A DNA stretch of 64,000 nt from the NCBI RefSeq assembly GCF_006385685.1, contig NZ_VFRP01000003.1, positions 186,001 through 250,000 on the forward strand, read 5' to 3'. How positions within the stretch are numbered: position 1 is the stretch's first letter; every line of letters begins with the position of its first letter. Position numbers and translations under genes: made by a program. The DNA is from Amaricoccus solimangrovi. GTDB taxonomy: Bacteria > Pseudomonadota > Alphaproteobacteria > Rhodobacterales > Rhodobacteraceae. Below, in pieces: positions 37,643-46,994 of the stretch. The notes below the pieces were generated by a model. It was not told where the DNA came from. It saw only the letters and a list, made by a program, of their open reading frames with translations, and searched no databases.

Positions 37643-38875
37643 ATGCTCGAACTCCTCCTCTGCTCGGCCATCACGATCCTGCCGGATTTCCTCTACCGGC
37701 GCTTCGTCCAGGGCAAGCGGATCGGGCGCGAGATCACGCTCTTCTCCGTCTGGTACGAACTCCGCTGGGGGATCACCTTCTGCGTGATCCTGACGGTCTC
37801 GCTCATCACCACGATCTTCTACTTCCATCCCGCGACCAACAACGCGGTCTCGGTCTTCCGCACCGTCACGATCCTGCCCGAGACCGGCGGCCGGGTGGCG
37901 GAGACCTACGTGGGCATCAACCAGCACGTGACCGCCGGCCAGCCGCTCTTCCGCCTCGACACCAGCGCCCAAGAGGCGGCGATCGAGACCGCGAAGCGCA
38001 GGATCGCCGAGGTCGAGGCGGGGATGGAGGTGGCCCGGGCGCAGCTCGCCGAGGCCGACGGCCGCATCACCCAGGCGCGGGGCTCGCTCAAGCAGGCGAC
38101 GGACGAGTACGAGACCCGCGCCGAACTGATCCGGCGCAATCCGAATGCGATCTCGCAGCGCGAGGTCGACCGCGTGCGGGTCGCCATGGAGACCGCCCAG
38201 GGCGCCGTCGACGCGGCGCTGGCGGCGAAGGCGGCGGCGCAGTCGCAGATCGATTTCGCGCTGCCGGCGCAGAAGGCGAGCGCCGAGGCCGCGCTGCGCG
38301 AGGCGGAGGTCGCGCGCGACAAGGCGCTGGTCGTCGCCGGCACCGACGGGGTGGTGCAGCAGTTCGCGCTCCGTCCCGGCGACGTGGTGAACCCGATGCT
38401 GCGTCCGGCGGGCATCCTCGTTCCCGACCGCCACGTCACCGGGCTCGTCGCCGGCTTCGGCCAGATCGAGGCGCAGGTGATCAAGGTCGGCATGGTGGGC
38501 GAGGTCGCCTGCGCGGCGATCCCCTTCACCGTCGTGCCGGTGGTGATCACCGACGTGCAGGACGTGATCGCCTCGGGCCAGATCCGCCCGACCGACCAGC
38601 TTCAGGATGCCACCTCCTTCGCCCGGCCGGGCACGATCACCGCGATCATGGAGCCGCTGTTCGAAGGCGGGCTCGACCGGCTGCCGCAGGGCAGTTCCTG
38701 CGTCGCGAACGCCTATACGAGCAATCACGACGCGCTCCAGGATCCGGAGATCGGCGCCTTCCACGCCTTCGTGCTTCACGCGATCGACGCGACCGGCCTC
38801 GTCCACGCGGCGCTGCTCCGGATGCAGGCGCTGATCCTGCCGGTGCGGACCCTCGTGCTGAGCGGCGGGCACTGA
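37643..38875 (+). CDS. HlyD/EmrA-type membrane fusion protein
   Basis: The 410-residue protein has two N-terminal hydrophobic stretches (about 1-15 and 48-70), then a periplasmic adaptor: a lipoyl-like half ILPETGGRVAETYVGINQHVTAGQPLFRLD, a long coiled-coil hairpin with Ala/Glu-rich heptads (about 115-215), and the second lipoyl half VVAGTDGVVQQFALRPGDVV. The extended C-terminus after about 300 is less usual. No ABC or MFS partner is adjacent; it is sandwiched between the 2-TM unknown and SulP. Its likely role is connecting an inner-membrane transporter to the periplasm or outer membrane. Confidence 0.85.
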   Translation: MLELLLCSAITILPDFLYRRFVQGKRIGREITLFSVWYELRWGITFCVILTVSLITTIFYFHPATNNAVSVFRTVTILPETGGRVAETYVGINQHVTAGQPLFRLDTSAQEAAIETAKRRIAEVEAGMEVARAQLAEADGRITQARGSLKQATDEYETRAELIRRNPNAISQREVDRVRVAMETAQGAVDAALAAKAAAQSQIDFALPAQKASAEAALREAEVARDKALVVAGTDGVVQQFALRPGDVVNPMLRPAGILVPDRHVTGLVAGFGQIEAQVIKVGMVGEVACAAIPFTVVPVVITDVQDVIASGQIRPTDQLQDATSFARPGTITAIMEPLFEGGLDRLPQGSSCVANAYTSNHDALQDPEIGAFHAFVLHAIDATGLVHAALLRMQALILPVRTLVLSGGH

Positions 38876-38877
38876 GC

Positions 38878-40626
38878 ATGGCGGAGGCCGCTCCCCGCGC
38901 CGGCTGGCCGGTGCTCGCGAGTTTCGCGGGCTACCGCTGGCGCTGGATCCGGCCCGACATCGCCGCCGGTCTCGCAATCGCCGCGGTCGGCCTGCCGAGC
39001 GCGATCGCCTATCCGGCGATCGCGGGACTGCCGCCCGAGACCGGGCTCTACGCCTCGATCGCGCCGCTGCTCGCCTACGCGGCGTTCGGGCCGTCGCGCC
39101 AGCTCGTCGTCGGCCCCGACGCCGCGACCATCACGGTGCTCGCCGCCGCGCTCGCGACCATGCCGGGGCTCGCGGCCGCCGACCGGCCGGCGGTCGCGGC
39201 GATGCTCGCGCTGATCGTCGGCGGCTTCTACATCGGCGCGCGGCTGCTCGGCCTCGGCGTGCTCTCGACCTTCCTGTCGCGGCCGATCCTCGTCGGCTTC
39301 TTCGCCGGCATCTCGCTTTCGATCATCACCGGCCAGCTCAAGCGCGTGACCGGCGTCGATGTCGAGGCGGAGGGACTGATCGCGCCCTTCATCGACTTCG
39401 CGCGCAAGGCGGCCACGATCCACTGGCCCTCGCTCGCGCTCGCGGTCGCGATGTTCGTCCTGCTCCAGGCGACGAGCGCGTCGCGCCTGCCGATCCCGGG
39501 GCCGGTCGCGGTCGTCGTCGTCTCGGTCGTTCTCTCGGCGCTCTTCGACTTCAAGGGGCACGGGATCGCGGTCGTGGGCGAGATCCCGTCGAGCATCCCG
39601 CGCCTCGCGCTGCCCGCGCCGTCCGGCGCCACCTTCGACCAGCTCCTGCTCGGCGCGGGGGCGATCTTCCTGGTGAGCTTCGCCGCGGGCATCGTCACCG
39701 CGCGGAGCTTCGGCCAGCGCGGCGGCTATCCGGTCGATGCCAACCGCGAGATGATCGGGTTCGGCGCGGCGAACTTCGCCGCCGGCCTGTTCTCGGCCTT
39801 CCCCGTCACCGCCTCGGATTCCCGCACCGCGATCAACGCGAACATCGGCGGGCGTTCGCAGCTCGCGAGTATCGTGGCGGCGCTGGCGCTGCTCGTGACC
39901 GTCCTGTTCCTCCGGCCCGCGCTCGCGATCCTGCCGATCCCGGCGCTGGGCGCGATCCTGATCGCCGCGGCGGTGAGCCTCATCGACGTCCCGGCGCTGC
40001 GCGAGATCTGGCGCATCAGCCGGATCGAATTCGTCTTCGCGATGATCGCGCTCTTCGCGCCGATCAGCCTCGGGGTTCTGAACGGCGTGGTGGTCGCGAT
40101 CGGCGCGACCTTCGCCTATCTCTTGCGCAAGATGATGTATCCGCGCGACGCGCTGCTCGGCCGCGTGGCCGGGCACGAGGGGTTCTACAAGCTGCACCGC
40201 CATCCGGAGGCGCGGCCGGTGCCGGGGATGACCATCGCGCTCGTCCAGGGCGACCTGCTCTTCTTCGACGCCGACCACGTCCATGCCCGGCTGCATGCGA
40301 TCGCGGAGGCGATGCCGGCGGAGACGCGGTGGCTCGTCATCGACGCGAGCGCGGTCACGCAGATCGACTCGACCGGCGCGGCGATGCTGGAGGAGGTCCG
40401 CGCCGATCTCGCGCGCCGGGGCGTCAGGCTCGGCCTCGCCGAGGTGCACGCGGAGGTGCGCGCGCTGCTCGAACGGGCGGGCTTTCTCGACGCGCTCGGG
40501 ACGGGGATGATCTTCGACGATCTCGACGACGCGCTGCGCGCCCTCGAGGCGGCGCCAATAGCGGAGGAGACGCATGAGCAAGAGGCAGAGGAAGGACAAG
40601 GCCGCGGAGGTGTCGGCGGAGTCTGA
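38878..40626 (+). CDS. SulP-family anion permease with STAS domain
   Basis: The 582-residue protein has the SLC26/SulP transmembrane core: GLAIAAVGLPSAIAYPAIAGLPPETGLYASI at the start, FGPSRQLVVGPDAATITVLA, and the GILTARSF-like AAGIVTARSFGQRGGYPVDANREM. The C-terminal STAS domain spans about 440-560 with LVIDASAVTQIDSTGAAMLEE. Members move sulfate, bicarbonate or other anions. The reading frame ends 53 bases inside the PPK2 gene. The sulfatase is far away, so sulfate need not be the substrate. Confidence 0.9.
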   Translation: MAEAAPRAGWPVLASFAGYRWRWIRPDIAAGLAIAAVGLPSAIAYPAIAGLPPETGLYASIAPLLAYAAFGPSRQLVVGPDAATITVLAAALATMPGLAAADRPAVAAMLALIVGGFYIGARLLGLGVLSTFLSRPILVGFFAGISLSIITGQLKRVTGVDVEAEGLIAPFIDFARKAATIHWPSLALAVAMFVLLQATSASRLPIPGPVAVVVVSVVLSALFDFKGHGIAVVGEIPSSIPRLALPAPSGATFDQLLLGAGAIFLVSFAAGIVTARSFGQRGGYPVDANREMIGFGAANFAAGLFSAFPVTASDSRTAINANIGGRSQLASIVAALALLVTVLFLRPALAILPIPALGAILIAAAVSLIDVPALREIWRISRIEFVFAMIALFAPISLGVLNGVVVAIGATFAYLLRKMMYPRDALLGRVAGHEGFYKLHRHPEARPVPGMTIALVQGDLLFFDADHVHARLHAIAEAMPAETRWLVIDASAVTQIDSTGAAMLEEVRADLARRGVRLGLAEVHAEVRALLERAGFLDALGTGMIFDDLDDALRALEAAPIAEETHEQEAEEGQGRGGVGGV

Positions 40627-41416
40627 CCCGAAGGCGGCGAAGAAGGCGCGCAACAGGGCCTACGAGGCCGAACTCGCGCGGCTCCAGGTCGAGATCGCCC
40701 ATCTCCAGGCCTGGGTGAAGGAGACCGGCGCCCGGATCGTGATCCTGTTCGAAGGCCGCGACGCCGCCGGCAAGGGCGGGATGATCAAGCGCCTGACCGA
40801 GAAGGTGAGCCCGCGGGTCTTTCGCGTGGTCGCGCTCCCCTCGCCCTCCGACCGGCAGAAGACCCAGATCTACATGCAGCGCTACGTCGAGCAGCTGCCG
40901 GCGGCGGGCGAGGTCGTGATCTTCGACCGCTCCTGGTACAACCGTCCGGGCGTCGAGCGCGTGATGGGCTTCTGCACCGAACACGCCGCCCGGCGCTTCC
41001 TGGAGGAGATCCCGCATCTCGAGGCGCTGCTGACCGAATCCGGCATCACGCTCCTCAAGTACTTCCTGACCGTCGGCGAGAAGGAGCAGGAGCGCCGGTT
41101 CCGCCAGCGCATCGACGATCCGGTGCGCCAGTGGAAGCTCTCGCCGATGGACCTCGAGAGCTACCGCCGCTGGTGGGACTACACCAAGGCCTATGACGAG
41201 ATGATCCGCATGACCGACACGCCGCACGCGCCCTGGTGGATCGTGGATTCGAACGACAAGAAGGCGGCGCGGATCAACTGCATCACGCACCTCCTGTCGC
41301 AGATCCCCTACGAGAAGGTGGAATACGACGAGCCGAAGCTCGGCAAGCGGCAGAAGAAACCCGCCGACTACGTCACGGACCGGATCGCGCGCAACATGGT
41401 GCCGGGCGTGTTCTGA
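40574..41416 (+). CDS. ppk2: Polyphosphate kinase 2
   Basis: The 280-residue P-loop enzyme uses polyphosphate to phosphorylate nucleotides. Walker A is FEGRDAAGKGGMIKR, followed by the PPK2 lid/Walker B signatures IYMQRYVEQLPAAGEVVIFDRSWYNRPGVERVMGF, FRQRIDDPVRQWKLSPMD and WWIVDSNDKKAARINCI. The architecture is single-domain, class I type. It overlaps SulP by 53 bases with GGAGGAG ahead of its ATG. A hairpin follows. Confidence 0.95.
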   Translation: MSKRQRKDKAAEVSAESDPKAAKKARNRAYEAELARLQVEIAHLQAWVKETGARIVILFEGRDAAGKGGMIKRLTEKVSPRVFRVVALPSPSDRQKTQIYMQRYVEQLPAAGEVVIFDRSWYNRPGVERVMGFCTEHAARRFLEEIPHLEALLTESGITLLKYFLTVGEKEQERRFRQRIDDPVRQWKLSPMDLESYRRWWDYTKAYDEMIRMTDTPHAPWWIVDSNDKKAARINCITHLLSQIPYEKVEYDEPKLGKRQKKPADYVTDRIARNMVPGVF

Positions 41417-41422
41417 GTCGCG

Positions 41423-41450
41423 GGGTGGCTCGCCCGGGCGGGCCACCCTT
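41423..41450. terminator. Bidirectional terminator after ppk2
   Basis: A 13-base stem (41423-41435 with 41436-41448, one mismatch or wobble) is followed by TT. It lies in the 39-base gap between ppk2 and the convergent unknown gene. Confidence 0.55.
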
Positions 41451-41455
41451 TGCCA

Positions 41456-41920
41456 TCAGACCGCGGGCGGCGCCCAGTTGAGGAAGAAGCCGATGTCTCC
41501 CGGAATGCCGCCCGGGAAGTTGATGACCATCGCCTTCAGCCGGTAGCCCTGCGGCTTGCCGAACTGTTCGTAGCGTTCGAAGAATTCCTTCGCCTTGCCG
41601 CGCAGCGTCTCCGGCCAGTTCGGCTCGCCGTTGTTGATCGCCCGCCCGCTGTCGGTGCAGAGGTCGGAGGGGAAGCTGTAGACCATCGCCTCCATCTTGC
41701 CGTCCTTGACCGCGTTCATCACCAGCCGCCGCACCATGGCGATCTCTTCCTCGCCAACGTGCTTGTGCAGGAAATCCTCGGTGAAGGCGGCGAGCTTCTT
41801 CTCCTCGGCCTCCCGCGCCGTGCGCTCGGCGTCCATCTTTTCCATCTCCTTCCGGAGCATGGACATGCGCAGCGCTTCCGCCGAAAGCGGCGCCGCGCCC
41901 GGATCGATCTTGTCGCTCAT
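41456..41920 (-). CDS. Unknown soluble protein
   Basis: The 154-residue protein has an N-terminal charged coiled-coil-like helix (MLRKEMEKMDAERTAREAEE, about 21-40) and a C-terminal mixed alpha/beta domain (EAMVYSFPSDLCTDSG to GGIPGDIGFFLNWAP). I recognise no named family. It has no signal peptide or TM segment, so it is probably cytosolic. It lies alone between ppk2 (convergent) and the EF-hand gene (divergent). Confidence 0.7.
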   Translation of the reverse strand: MSDKIDPGAAPLSAEALRMSMLRKEMEKMDAERTAREAEEKKLAAFTEDFLHKHVGEEEIAMVRRLVMNAVKDGKMEAMVYSFPSDLCTDSGRAINNGEPNWPETLRGKAKEFFERYEQFGKPQGYRLKAMVINFPGGIPGDIGFFLNWAPPAV

Positions 41921-42142
41921 CGTAACAGCCTTTTCGCGAGACCATGGTTCCGCTCTTAGAAGGAGAGCGGCTTCCGAAGGAACAGTCGTCGACTGGAACT
42001 GTATCGTCCGAAATAGCACGATGCCAGTATTTCGCGCGGCGATCACATCCCCGGCACTTTCCGGCGCGCGGGCGCGCGCATTGACCGAGGTCAAGGCCGC
42101 CCCTGATTCCGCGCGGCACGCTGGGGGCCGGGAGGAAAGCAG

Positions 42143-42598
42143 ATGATGCCTGTTTCGATGAAGACAACGGTACTGGCGGCCTGCGTCGCCGTCGCGGCCG
42201 GAACCATGGCCGCCGCGCAACCGGCCGGTGGCGGGCCGATGATGGGCGCGGGCCCGGGGGCCGGCCAGCCCGGCCGCCCCGGGGCGGGTCCGGCGGGGGA
42301 CTGCGACATGGGGATGATGGAAGGCAAGCCCGGATGGATGGGGCATCCCGGCCCCGGTCCCGGTCTGCCCCACGGCGCGCGGGGAGGCGACTGGGGCGGC
42401 ATGACGGGTCCCGGGATGATGGGCCCCGGCATGACGCGGATGATGGTGATCCTGATGGATACGAACGGCGACGGCGCGCTCTCGCTCGACGAGGTGCAGG
42501 CGGTTCACGCCCGGATATTCGCCGCGATGGACACCGACGGCGATGGAAAGCTGACGTCCGAAGAGATGGAAGCCTTCATGCACCCCGACGCGCAATAG
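42143..42598 (+). CDS. Exported EF-hand Ca2+-binding protein
   Basis: The 151-residue precursor has a signal peptide (TTVLAACVAVAAGTMAAA, ending about 25), a long Gly/Pro/Met-rich low-complexity region (27-100) and two C-terminal EF-hand loops: DTNGDGALSLDE (about 106-117) and DTDGDGKLTSEE (about 130-141), each with ligands at positions 1, 3, 5 and 12. The ATG at 42143 follows GGGAGGAAAG. It is likely a periplasmic Ca2+ sensor or buffer; the partner is unknown. A 222-base gap separates it from the divergent soluble unknown. Confidence 0.85.
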   Translation: MMPVSMKTTVLAACVAVAAGTMAAAQPAGGGPMMGAGPGAGQPGRPGAGPAGDCDMGMMEGKPGWMGHPGPGPGLPHGARGGDWGGMTGPGMMGPGMTRMMVILMDTNGDGALSLDEVQAVHARIFAAMDTDGDGKLTSEEMEAFMHPDAQ

Positions 42599-42773
42599 CC
42601 CCGCGCGGACCCGCGGGCGCCGACCGCGCGGCCTGTCCCGGCCCCGGGCAGCCGCGCGGCCGGATCGAGCCAGGGCGATTTGAGGTCGGGCGTCACGGAT
42701 CGGGCATTGTCAGCCCGGGCCGACGCGCGTACCATTCGCCGGCTTTTCCGCCATGCGAGGCGCTGGGTATTTC

Positions 42774-44522
42774 ATGCCCACCCGGTTCGGTCATTTCGAG
42801 CTCGACGAGAATGCCCGGAGCCTGACCCTCCGCGGGGCACCGCAGTCCCTTCAGCCGCGCGTCTTCGATCTGCTCGCCTATCTCGTGCGCAACGCCGGGC
42901 GGGTCGTCCCGAAGGACGAGCTCATGGACGCGCTCTGGCCGGACCTGACGGTGACGGAGGCGTCGCTCCAGCGCGCGGTGAGCCTCGCCCGCCGCGCGCT
43001 CGCCGCGGACGGGCTGGAACGGGCGATCCGGAGCTTTGTCCGGCATGGCTACCGCTTCGGCCTCGATCCGGATCTGACGGAGCCGGAACCCGAGGCTCCC
43101 GGCGGGACACCCGATGTCGCGGAGGCCCGGCGCCGCGCGCGGGCCTGCGACTGGACCGGGGCGGTGACCCTGTTCGAGGCGCTGCCCCCCGAGGCGCTGG
43201 AACCCGCCGACATCGACGTCTGGGCGGGGGCGGTCGAGTGCCAGGGGCGGCCCGCGGCGGCGCTGCCGATCCATTCGCGCGCCGTCGCCGCGCATCTGGG
43301 CGCGGGCGATCCCGTCGGCGCGGCGCGCGGCGCCGTGGCGCTCGCCCGGATCGAGATCGAGCGCGCCGCGCCGGCGGTCGCGGGAGGCTGGCTCGACCGG
43401 GCGGAATCGCTGCTCGCGGAGGAGGATGACGACGCGGTCCGCGCCTCTCTCCTCTGGATGCGGTCCCGCCTCGCGACGTTCGAGGGGCGGACGGAGGAGG
43501 CGCTCGGCCTCGCCTCCGCCGCTTTCGATCTCGCCAAGCGGCGGGGCGACCAGGGGCTGGTCGCGCTGACGCTCGCCTACAGGGGGTTCTACAATCTCGC
43601 GCTGGGCCATGTCGGCGCGGGACGGGCCGATCAGAACCACGCCGCTGCCATCGCGCTCTCCAGCCAGGTGGATCCGGTCACCGGAAGCACCGTCTACTGC
43701 AACATCCTCTGGAGTTGCCGGACCTTCGCCGACTGGGAGCGCGCACGCCAGTGGAGCGCCGGGTTCGAGAGCTGGTGCAAGGCGAGCTTCGCGGAACCTC
43801 CCGGCGCCTGCGACCTGCACCGGGCCGAGATCCTCGGCGCGCAGCGGGCGCTGCCCGAGGCGTTGCGGAGCATAGAGACGGCGCTGAGGAAACTCGCCGT
43901 CGAGGAGGCCTGGACGATCGGCGAAGGCCACCGGATCCGGGGCGACATCCAGGCGATGATCGGCGATCTCGCCGCGGCGCGGGCCGATTACGCGGCCGCC
44001 GCCGCGCTCGGCTGGGATGCCGAGCCCGGCAACGCCGTCCTGCTCTTCGAGGAGGGAGAGATCGACGCGGCGCTCGCCGCGCTCGACCGCGCGCTCGGCG
44101 GGATGACCTGGTTCCATCTGCAGCGCCGCGGGCATCTCATGATCCACAAGGCGCGGATCGCCGCGCGCGGCGGACGGCGGGAGATCGCGACCGCGCTGCT
44201 CGCCGAGATCGAGGGGGAGCCGGAGCGCTGGCCGCAGCCCGCGATCCGGGCGCTGATCGCCGAGACGCGCGCGGCGCTCGCGGAGCCCGGGGATCCGGAG
44301 GCGCGCCGGTTCCTGTTTCTGGCACGCGAACTCTGGACCAGCGCCGGAATGGAATATCAGGCGGGCCGGGTCCGCGTCGAACTGGCGCGAAGCCTGCTCG
44401 CGGACGGCGACCGGGCGGGGGCGGCCATCGAACTCGCCGCCGCCCGGATGACCGCCTCGCGGATCGGATCCCGCCGTCTCGCGGACCGGGCGGCGGAACC
44501 GGACCTCGCGCCCGCCGCCTGA
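42774..44522 (+). CDS. OmpR-type winged-helix regulator with TPR-like effector region
   Basis: The 582-residue protein starts with an OmpR/CadC-type winged helix (about 5-98): FELDENARSLTLRG, LQPRVFDLLAYLVRNAGRVV, TEASLQRAVSLARRAL and the wing RHGYRFG. The remaining 480 residues are Ala-rich helical repeats resembling TPRs (LYW-type pairs such as ALGLASAAFDLAKRRGDQGL). There is no receiver domain and no TM segment, unlike CadC. The ATG at 42774 matches the domain start; an ATG at 42753 would add seven residues. It converges with the CysK-Grx operon and may control it. The ligand is unknown. Confidence 0.8.
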   Translation: MPTRFGHFELDENARSLTLRGAPQSLQPRVFDLLAYLVRNAGRVVPKDELMDALWPDLTVTEASLQRAVSLARRALAADGLERAIRSFVRHGYRFGLDPDLTEPEPEAPGGTPDVAEARRRARACDWTGAVTLFEALPPEALEPADIDVWAGAVECQGRPAAALPIHSRAVAAHLGAGDPVGAARGAVALARIEIERAAPAVAGGWLDRAESLLAEEDDDAVRASLLWMRSRLATFEGRTEEALGLASAAFDLAKRRGDQGLVALTLAYRGFYNLALGHVGAGRADQNHAAAIALSSQVDPVTGSTVYCNILWSCRTFADWERARQWSAGFESWCKASFAEPPGACDLHRAEILGAQRALPEALRSIETALRKLAVEEAWTIGEGHRIRGDIQAMIGDLAAARADYAAAAALGWDAEPGNAVLLFEEGEIDAALAALDRALGGMTWFHLQRRGHLMIHKARIAARGGRREIATALLAEIEGEPERWPQPAIRALIAETRAALAEPGDPEARRFLFLARELWTSAGMEYQAGRVRVELARSLLADGDRAGAAIELAAARMTASRIGSRRLADRAAEPDLAPAA

Positions 44523-44532
44523 CCGCGCCCCC

Positions 44533-46032
44533 TCAGGCCGCGGGGCGCGCCGCCAGCCATTTCGGCAGATAGCCGCGCCCGACGATCGCCGTGTCGCCCG
44601 TCGGCGCGAGGCCGGCCGCGCGCAGCAGCGGTTCGAGTTCGCCGCGGTCGTGCAGGGAGAGCAGGTCGACCGCGCCGCCGACTCGCGCGCCGCCGATGAA
44701 GATCTGCGGGATCGTCGGCTCCCCTGTCCGCTCGCGCAGCGCCTGGCGCACGCCGGTGGCGAGGTCGTCGGCCTGCATCGCGACCGAGTCGAGATCAACC
44801 GAGCGGAACGGCACGCCAAGGTCCGTCAGGAACCGCCGCGCCGCCCAGCAGAATTCGCACCATTCGAGCGCGAACATCACCACCGGCTGGTCCTGATCTC
44901 CGATTGCCCGCGTCACGAACTCGCGGGCCTGGAGCGGCGACGGCGCGGCGGGCGCCGCCGGCGCCGGTGTCGGGCGAGCGGCGGGCGCGCCGAACCGGCA
45001 GAGCGGCGTCGAGTCCGAGATCGCGCGTTCCTCGTCGTCCATCTCCTGCCCGATCTTTTCGAAGAGCGGGGTCGAGAGGTACCGCTCGCCGGTGTCGGGC
45101 ACCATGAAGAGGATCCGGCTGCCCTTCGGCGCGGTCTTCGCGACCTCGAGCGCGGCGGCGAGCGTCGCACCGGCGGAGACGCCGCAGAAGATCCCCTCCT
45201 GACGGGCGAGTTCGCGCGCGAGGCGCAGCGACTCGGCGCCGCTCACCGGCTGGACCGCGTCGACGAGCCCGTCCCCGAACGCGTCGCCCGTGAGCCGCGG
45301 GATGAAGTCGGGCGACCAGCCCTGCATCGGGTGCGGGCGAAAGAGCGGATGACTCCCGGCGGGTGTGCCGTCGGAATTGTAGCGCTGGCCGACGCCGCTC
45401 GCGAGCATCGGCGCGTTCTCGGGCTCGGCCACGATGATCCGCGTGCCCGGGCTCTCGGCGCGCAGCACGCGGGCCACGCCCTTCAGCGTGCCGCCCGTGC
45501 CCGCGCCGGTGACGAAGTAGTCGGGACCGGTTCCGCCGAAGTCGCGCAGGATCTCGCGCGCGGTGGTGCGGCTGTGGACCTCGGCGTTGGCCTCGTTCTC
45601 GAACTGGCGGGTCCAGAACCAGCCATGCGCGGCGGCGAGCTCGCGCGCCTTCTCGACCATGCCGGTGCCCTTCTCGGCCGCGGGCGTCAGCACGACCCGG
45701 GCGCCGAGGAAGCGCATCAGCCGGCGCCGCTCGACCGAGAAGCTCTCGGCCATCACGATCACCAGAGGATAGCCCTTGCGCGCGCAGACCATCGCAAGGC
45801 CGATGCCGGTATTGCCGCTCGTCGCCTCGATGACGGTCTGGCCGGGCTTCAGGCGGCCGTCGCGCTCGGCGGCCTCGATGACGCCGAGCGCGAGCCGGTC
45901 CTTGACCGAGCCGAGGGGGTTGAAGGCCTCGAGCTTGGCGTAGATCTCGACGCCCTCCGGGGCGAGCCGCGCGAGGCGGACGACGGGGGTGTCGCCGACG
46001 GTCTCGAGGATCGAGTCGTGGAGTCTGGACAT
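44533..46032 (-). CDS. Cysteine synthase A-glutaredoxin fusion
   Basis: The 499-residue protein joins an O-acetylserine sulfhydrylase (about 1-320) to a glutaredoxin domain (about 375-465). The PLP lysine is Lys44 in NPLGSVKDRLAL; PLP phosphate and substrate loops TSGNTGIG and TGAGTGGTLKG are intact. The linker is Ala/Pro-rich. The Grx part carries a dithiol motif WCEFC (Cys392/Cys395) and the cis-Pro element PTIPQIFIGG. It would make cysteine and couple it to thiol-disulfide exchange. The ATG at 46032 is chosen because AAGGAAGG precedes it. It is the last gene of a redox operon with an EamA exporter. Confidence 0.9.
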   Translation of the reverse strand: MSRLHDSILETVGDTPVVRLARLAPEGVEIYAKLEAFNPLGSVKDRLALGVIEAAERDGRLKPGQTVIEATSGNTGIGLAMVCARKGYPLVIVMAESFSVERRRLMRFLGARVVLTPAAEKGTGMVEKARELAAAHGWFWTRQFENEANAEVHSRTTAREILRDFGGTGPDYFVTGAGTGGTLKGVARVLRAESPGTRIIVAEPENAPMLASGVGQRYNSDGTPAGSHPLFRPHPMQGWSPDFIPRLTGDAFGDGLVDAVQPVSGAESLRLARELARQEGIFCGVSAGATLAAALEVAKTAPKGSRILFMVPDTGERYLSTPLFEKIGQEMDDEERAISDSTPLCRFGAPAARPTPAPAAPAAPSPLQAREFVTRAIGDQDQPVVMFALEWCEFCWAARRFLTDLGVPFRSVDLDSVAMQADDLATGVRQALRERTGEPTIPQIFIGGARVGGAVDLLSLHDRGELEPLLRAAGLAPTGDTAIVGRGYLPKWLAARPAA

Positions 46033-46073
46033 GAGGGGTTTCCTTCCTTGTTTCTGATTGTTTGGGGCGGTCA

Positions 46074-46994
46074 TCACGCCGCGCTCCCGGGTTCGGAGAG
46101 GCCGGCGGCGCGGCGGGCGAGGTGGCGCGGGAGGCGGCCGTCGATCGTGACGAGGCCCGCGAGGATCAGGCCCATCCCGATCAGGTGCCCGCCGCCGATG
46201 ACCTCGCCGAAGGCGAGCGCGCCGACGCAGGTCGCCGAGATCGGCGCGACGAAGGTGACGAGCGAGAGGTTTGTCGCGCCGACGCGGGGCAGGATCGCGT
46301 ACATCGCGATGAAGGCGACGGAGGTGAGCCCGATCCCGACCGCGAGGAGCGCGGCGAGCGTGCTCGCGCCCGGCGCGGCCGGAAGTCCGTCGGCGGCGAG
46401 GGCGAGGGGCGCGATCGCGAGCCCGCCGCCGGTCAGCGCCCAGGCGGTCAGGACCACCGGATCGAGCCCCCGGAAGCGCCGGACGAGGTTCAGCGCGATC
46501 GCGTAGCAGGCCGGCGCCCCGAGCGCGAGCAGCACGAAGCGCGGGTCCGAATGCGTTTCCGCGCCGCCGCGGGTCGCGAGGATCGCGATGCCGGCGATGC
46601 CGAAGGCTACCCCGGCGAGCCTGCCGAGCGTGGCCCTTTCGCCGCCGGGCCAGAGGTGGGAGATCATCACCACGGCGGCCGGGGTCATCGCATTGGCGAT
46701 GCCCGCCGTCGCGGAGGTGATGTGCTGCTGCGCGAGCGGCAGCACCGCGAAGGGCGCGGCGAACTGGAAGACGCCGAAGAGGGCGATGCCCGCGACGGTG
46801 ATGGGGGGGAGCGCGGCCGACCGCCCGGTCGCAAGCACCCAGGTCCAGCAGCCGGCGGCGCCGATCCCGACGCGGAGCGCCGAGACGGTCAGCGGCCCGT
46901 AATGGGCGAGAAGCACGTGGTTGAAGGCGAAGGAGACGCCGAAGGCGGCGCCGATCGCGACGAGGATCAGCCAGTAACGCATGGCCATGGTCAT
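46074..46994 (-). CDS. EamA/DMT-family exporter
   Basis: The 306-residue protein has ten TM segments as two EamA repeats, opening LILVAIGAAFGVSFAFNHVLL and ending GLILAGLVTIDGRLPRHL. The family includes amino-acid and O-acetylserine/cysteine exporters (YdeD). The ATG at 46994 overlaps the upstream oxidoreductase stop (ATGA); 46988 is an alternative with better spacing to GGAG. Its place next to the CysK-Grx fusion makes a thiol or cysteine precursor the attractive substrate, by inference only. Confidence 0.88.
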   Translation of the reverse strand: MTMAMRYWLILVAIGAAFGVSFAFNHVLLAHYGPLTVSALRVGIGAAGCWTWVLATGRSAALPPITVAGIALFGVFQFAAPFAVLPLAQQHITSATAGIANAMTPAAVVMISHLWPGGERATLGRLAGVAFGIAGIAILATRGGAETHSDPRFVLLALGAPACYAIALNLVRRFRGLDPVVLTAWALTGGGLAIAPLALAADGLPAAPGASTLAALLAVGIGLTSVAFIAMYAILPRVGATNLSLVTFVAPISATCVGALAFGEVIGGGHLIGMGLILAGLVTIDGRLPRHLARRAAGLSEPGSAA

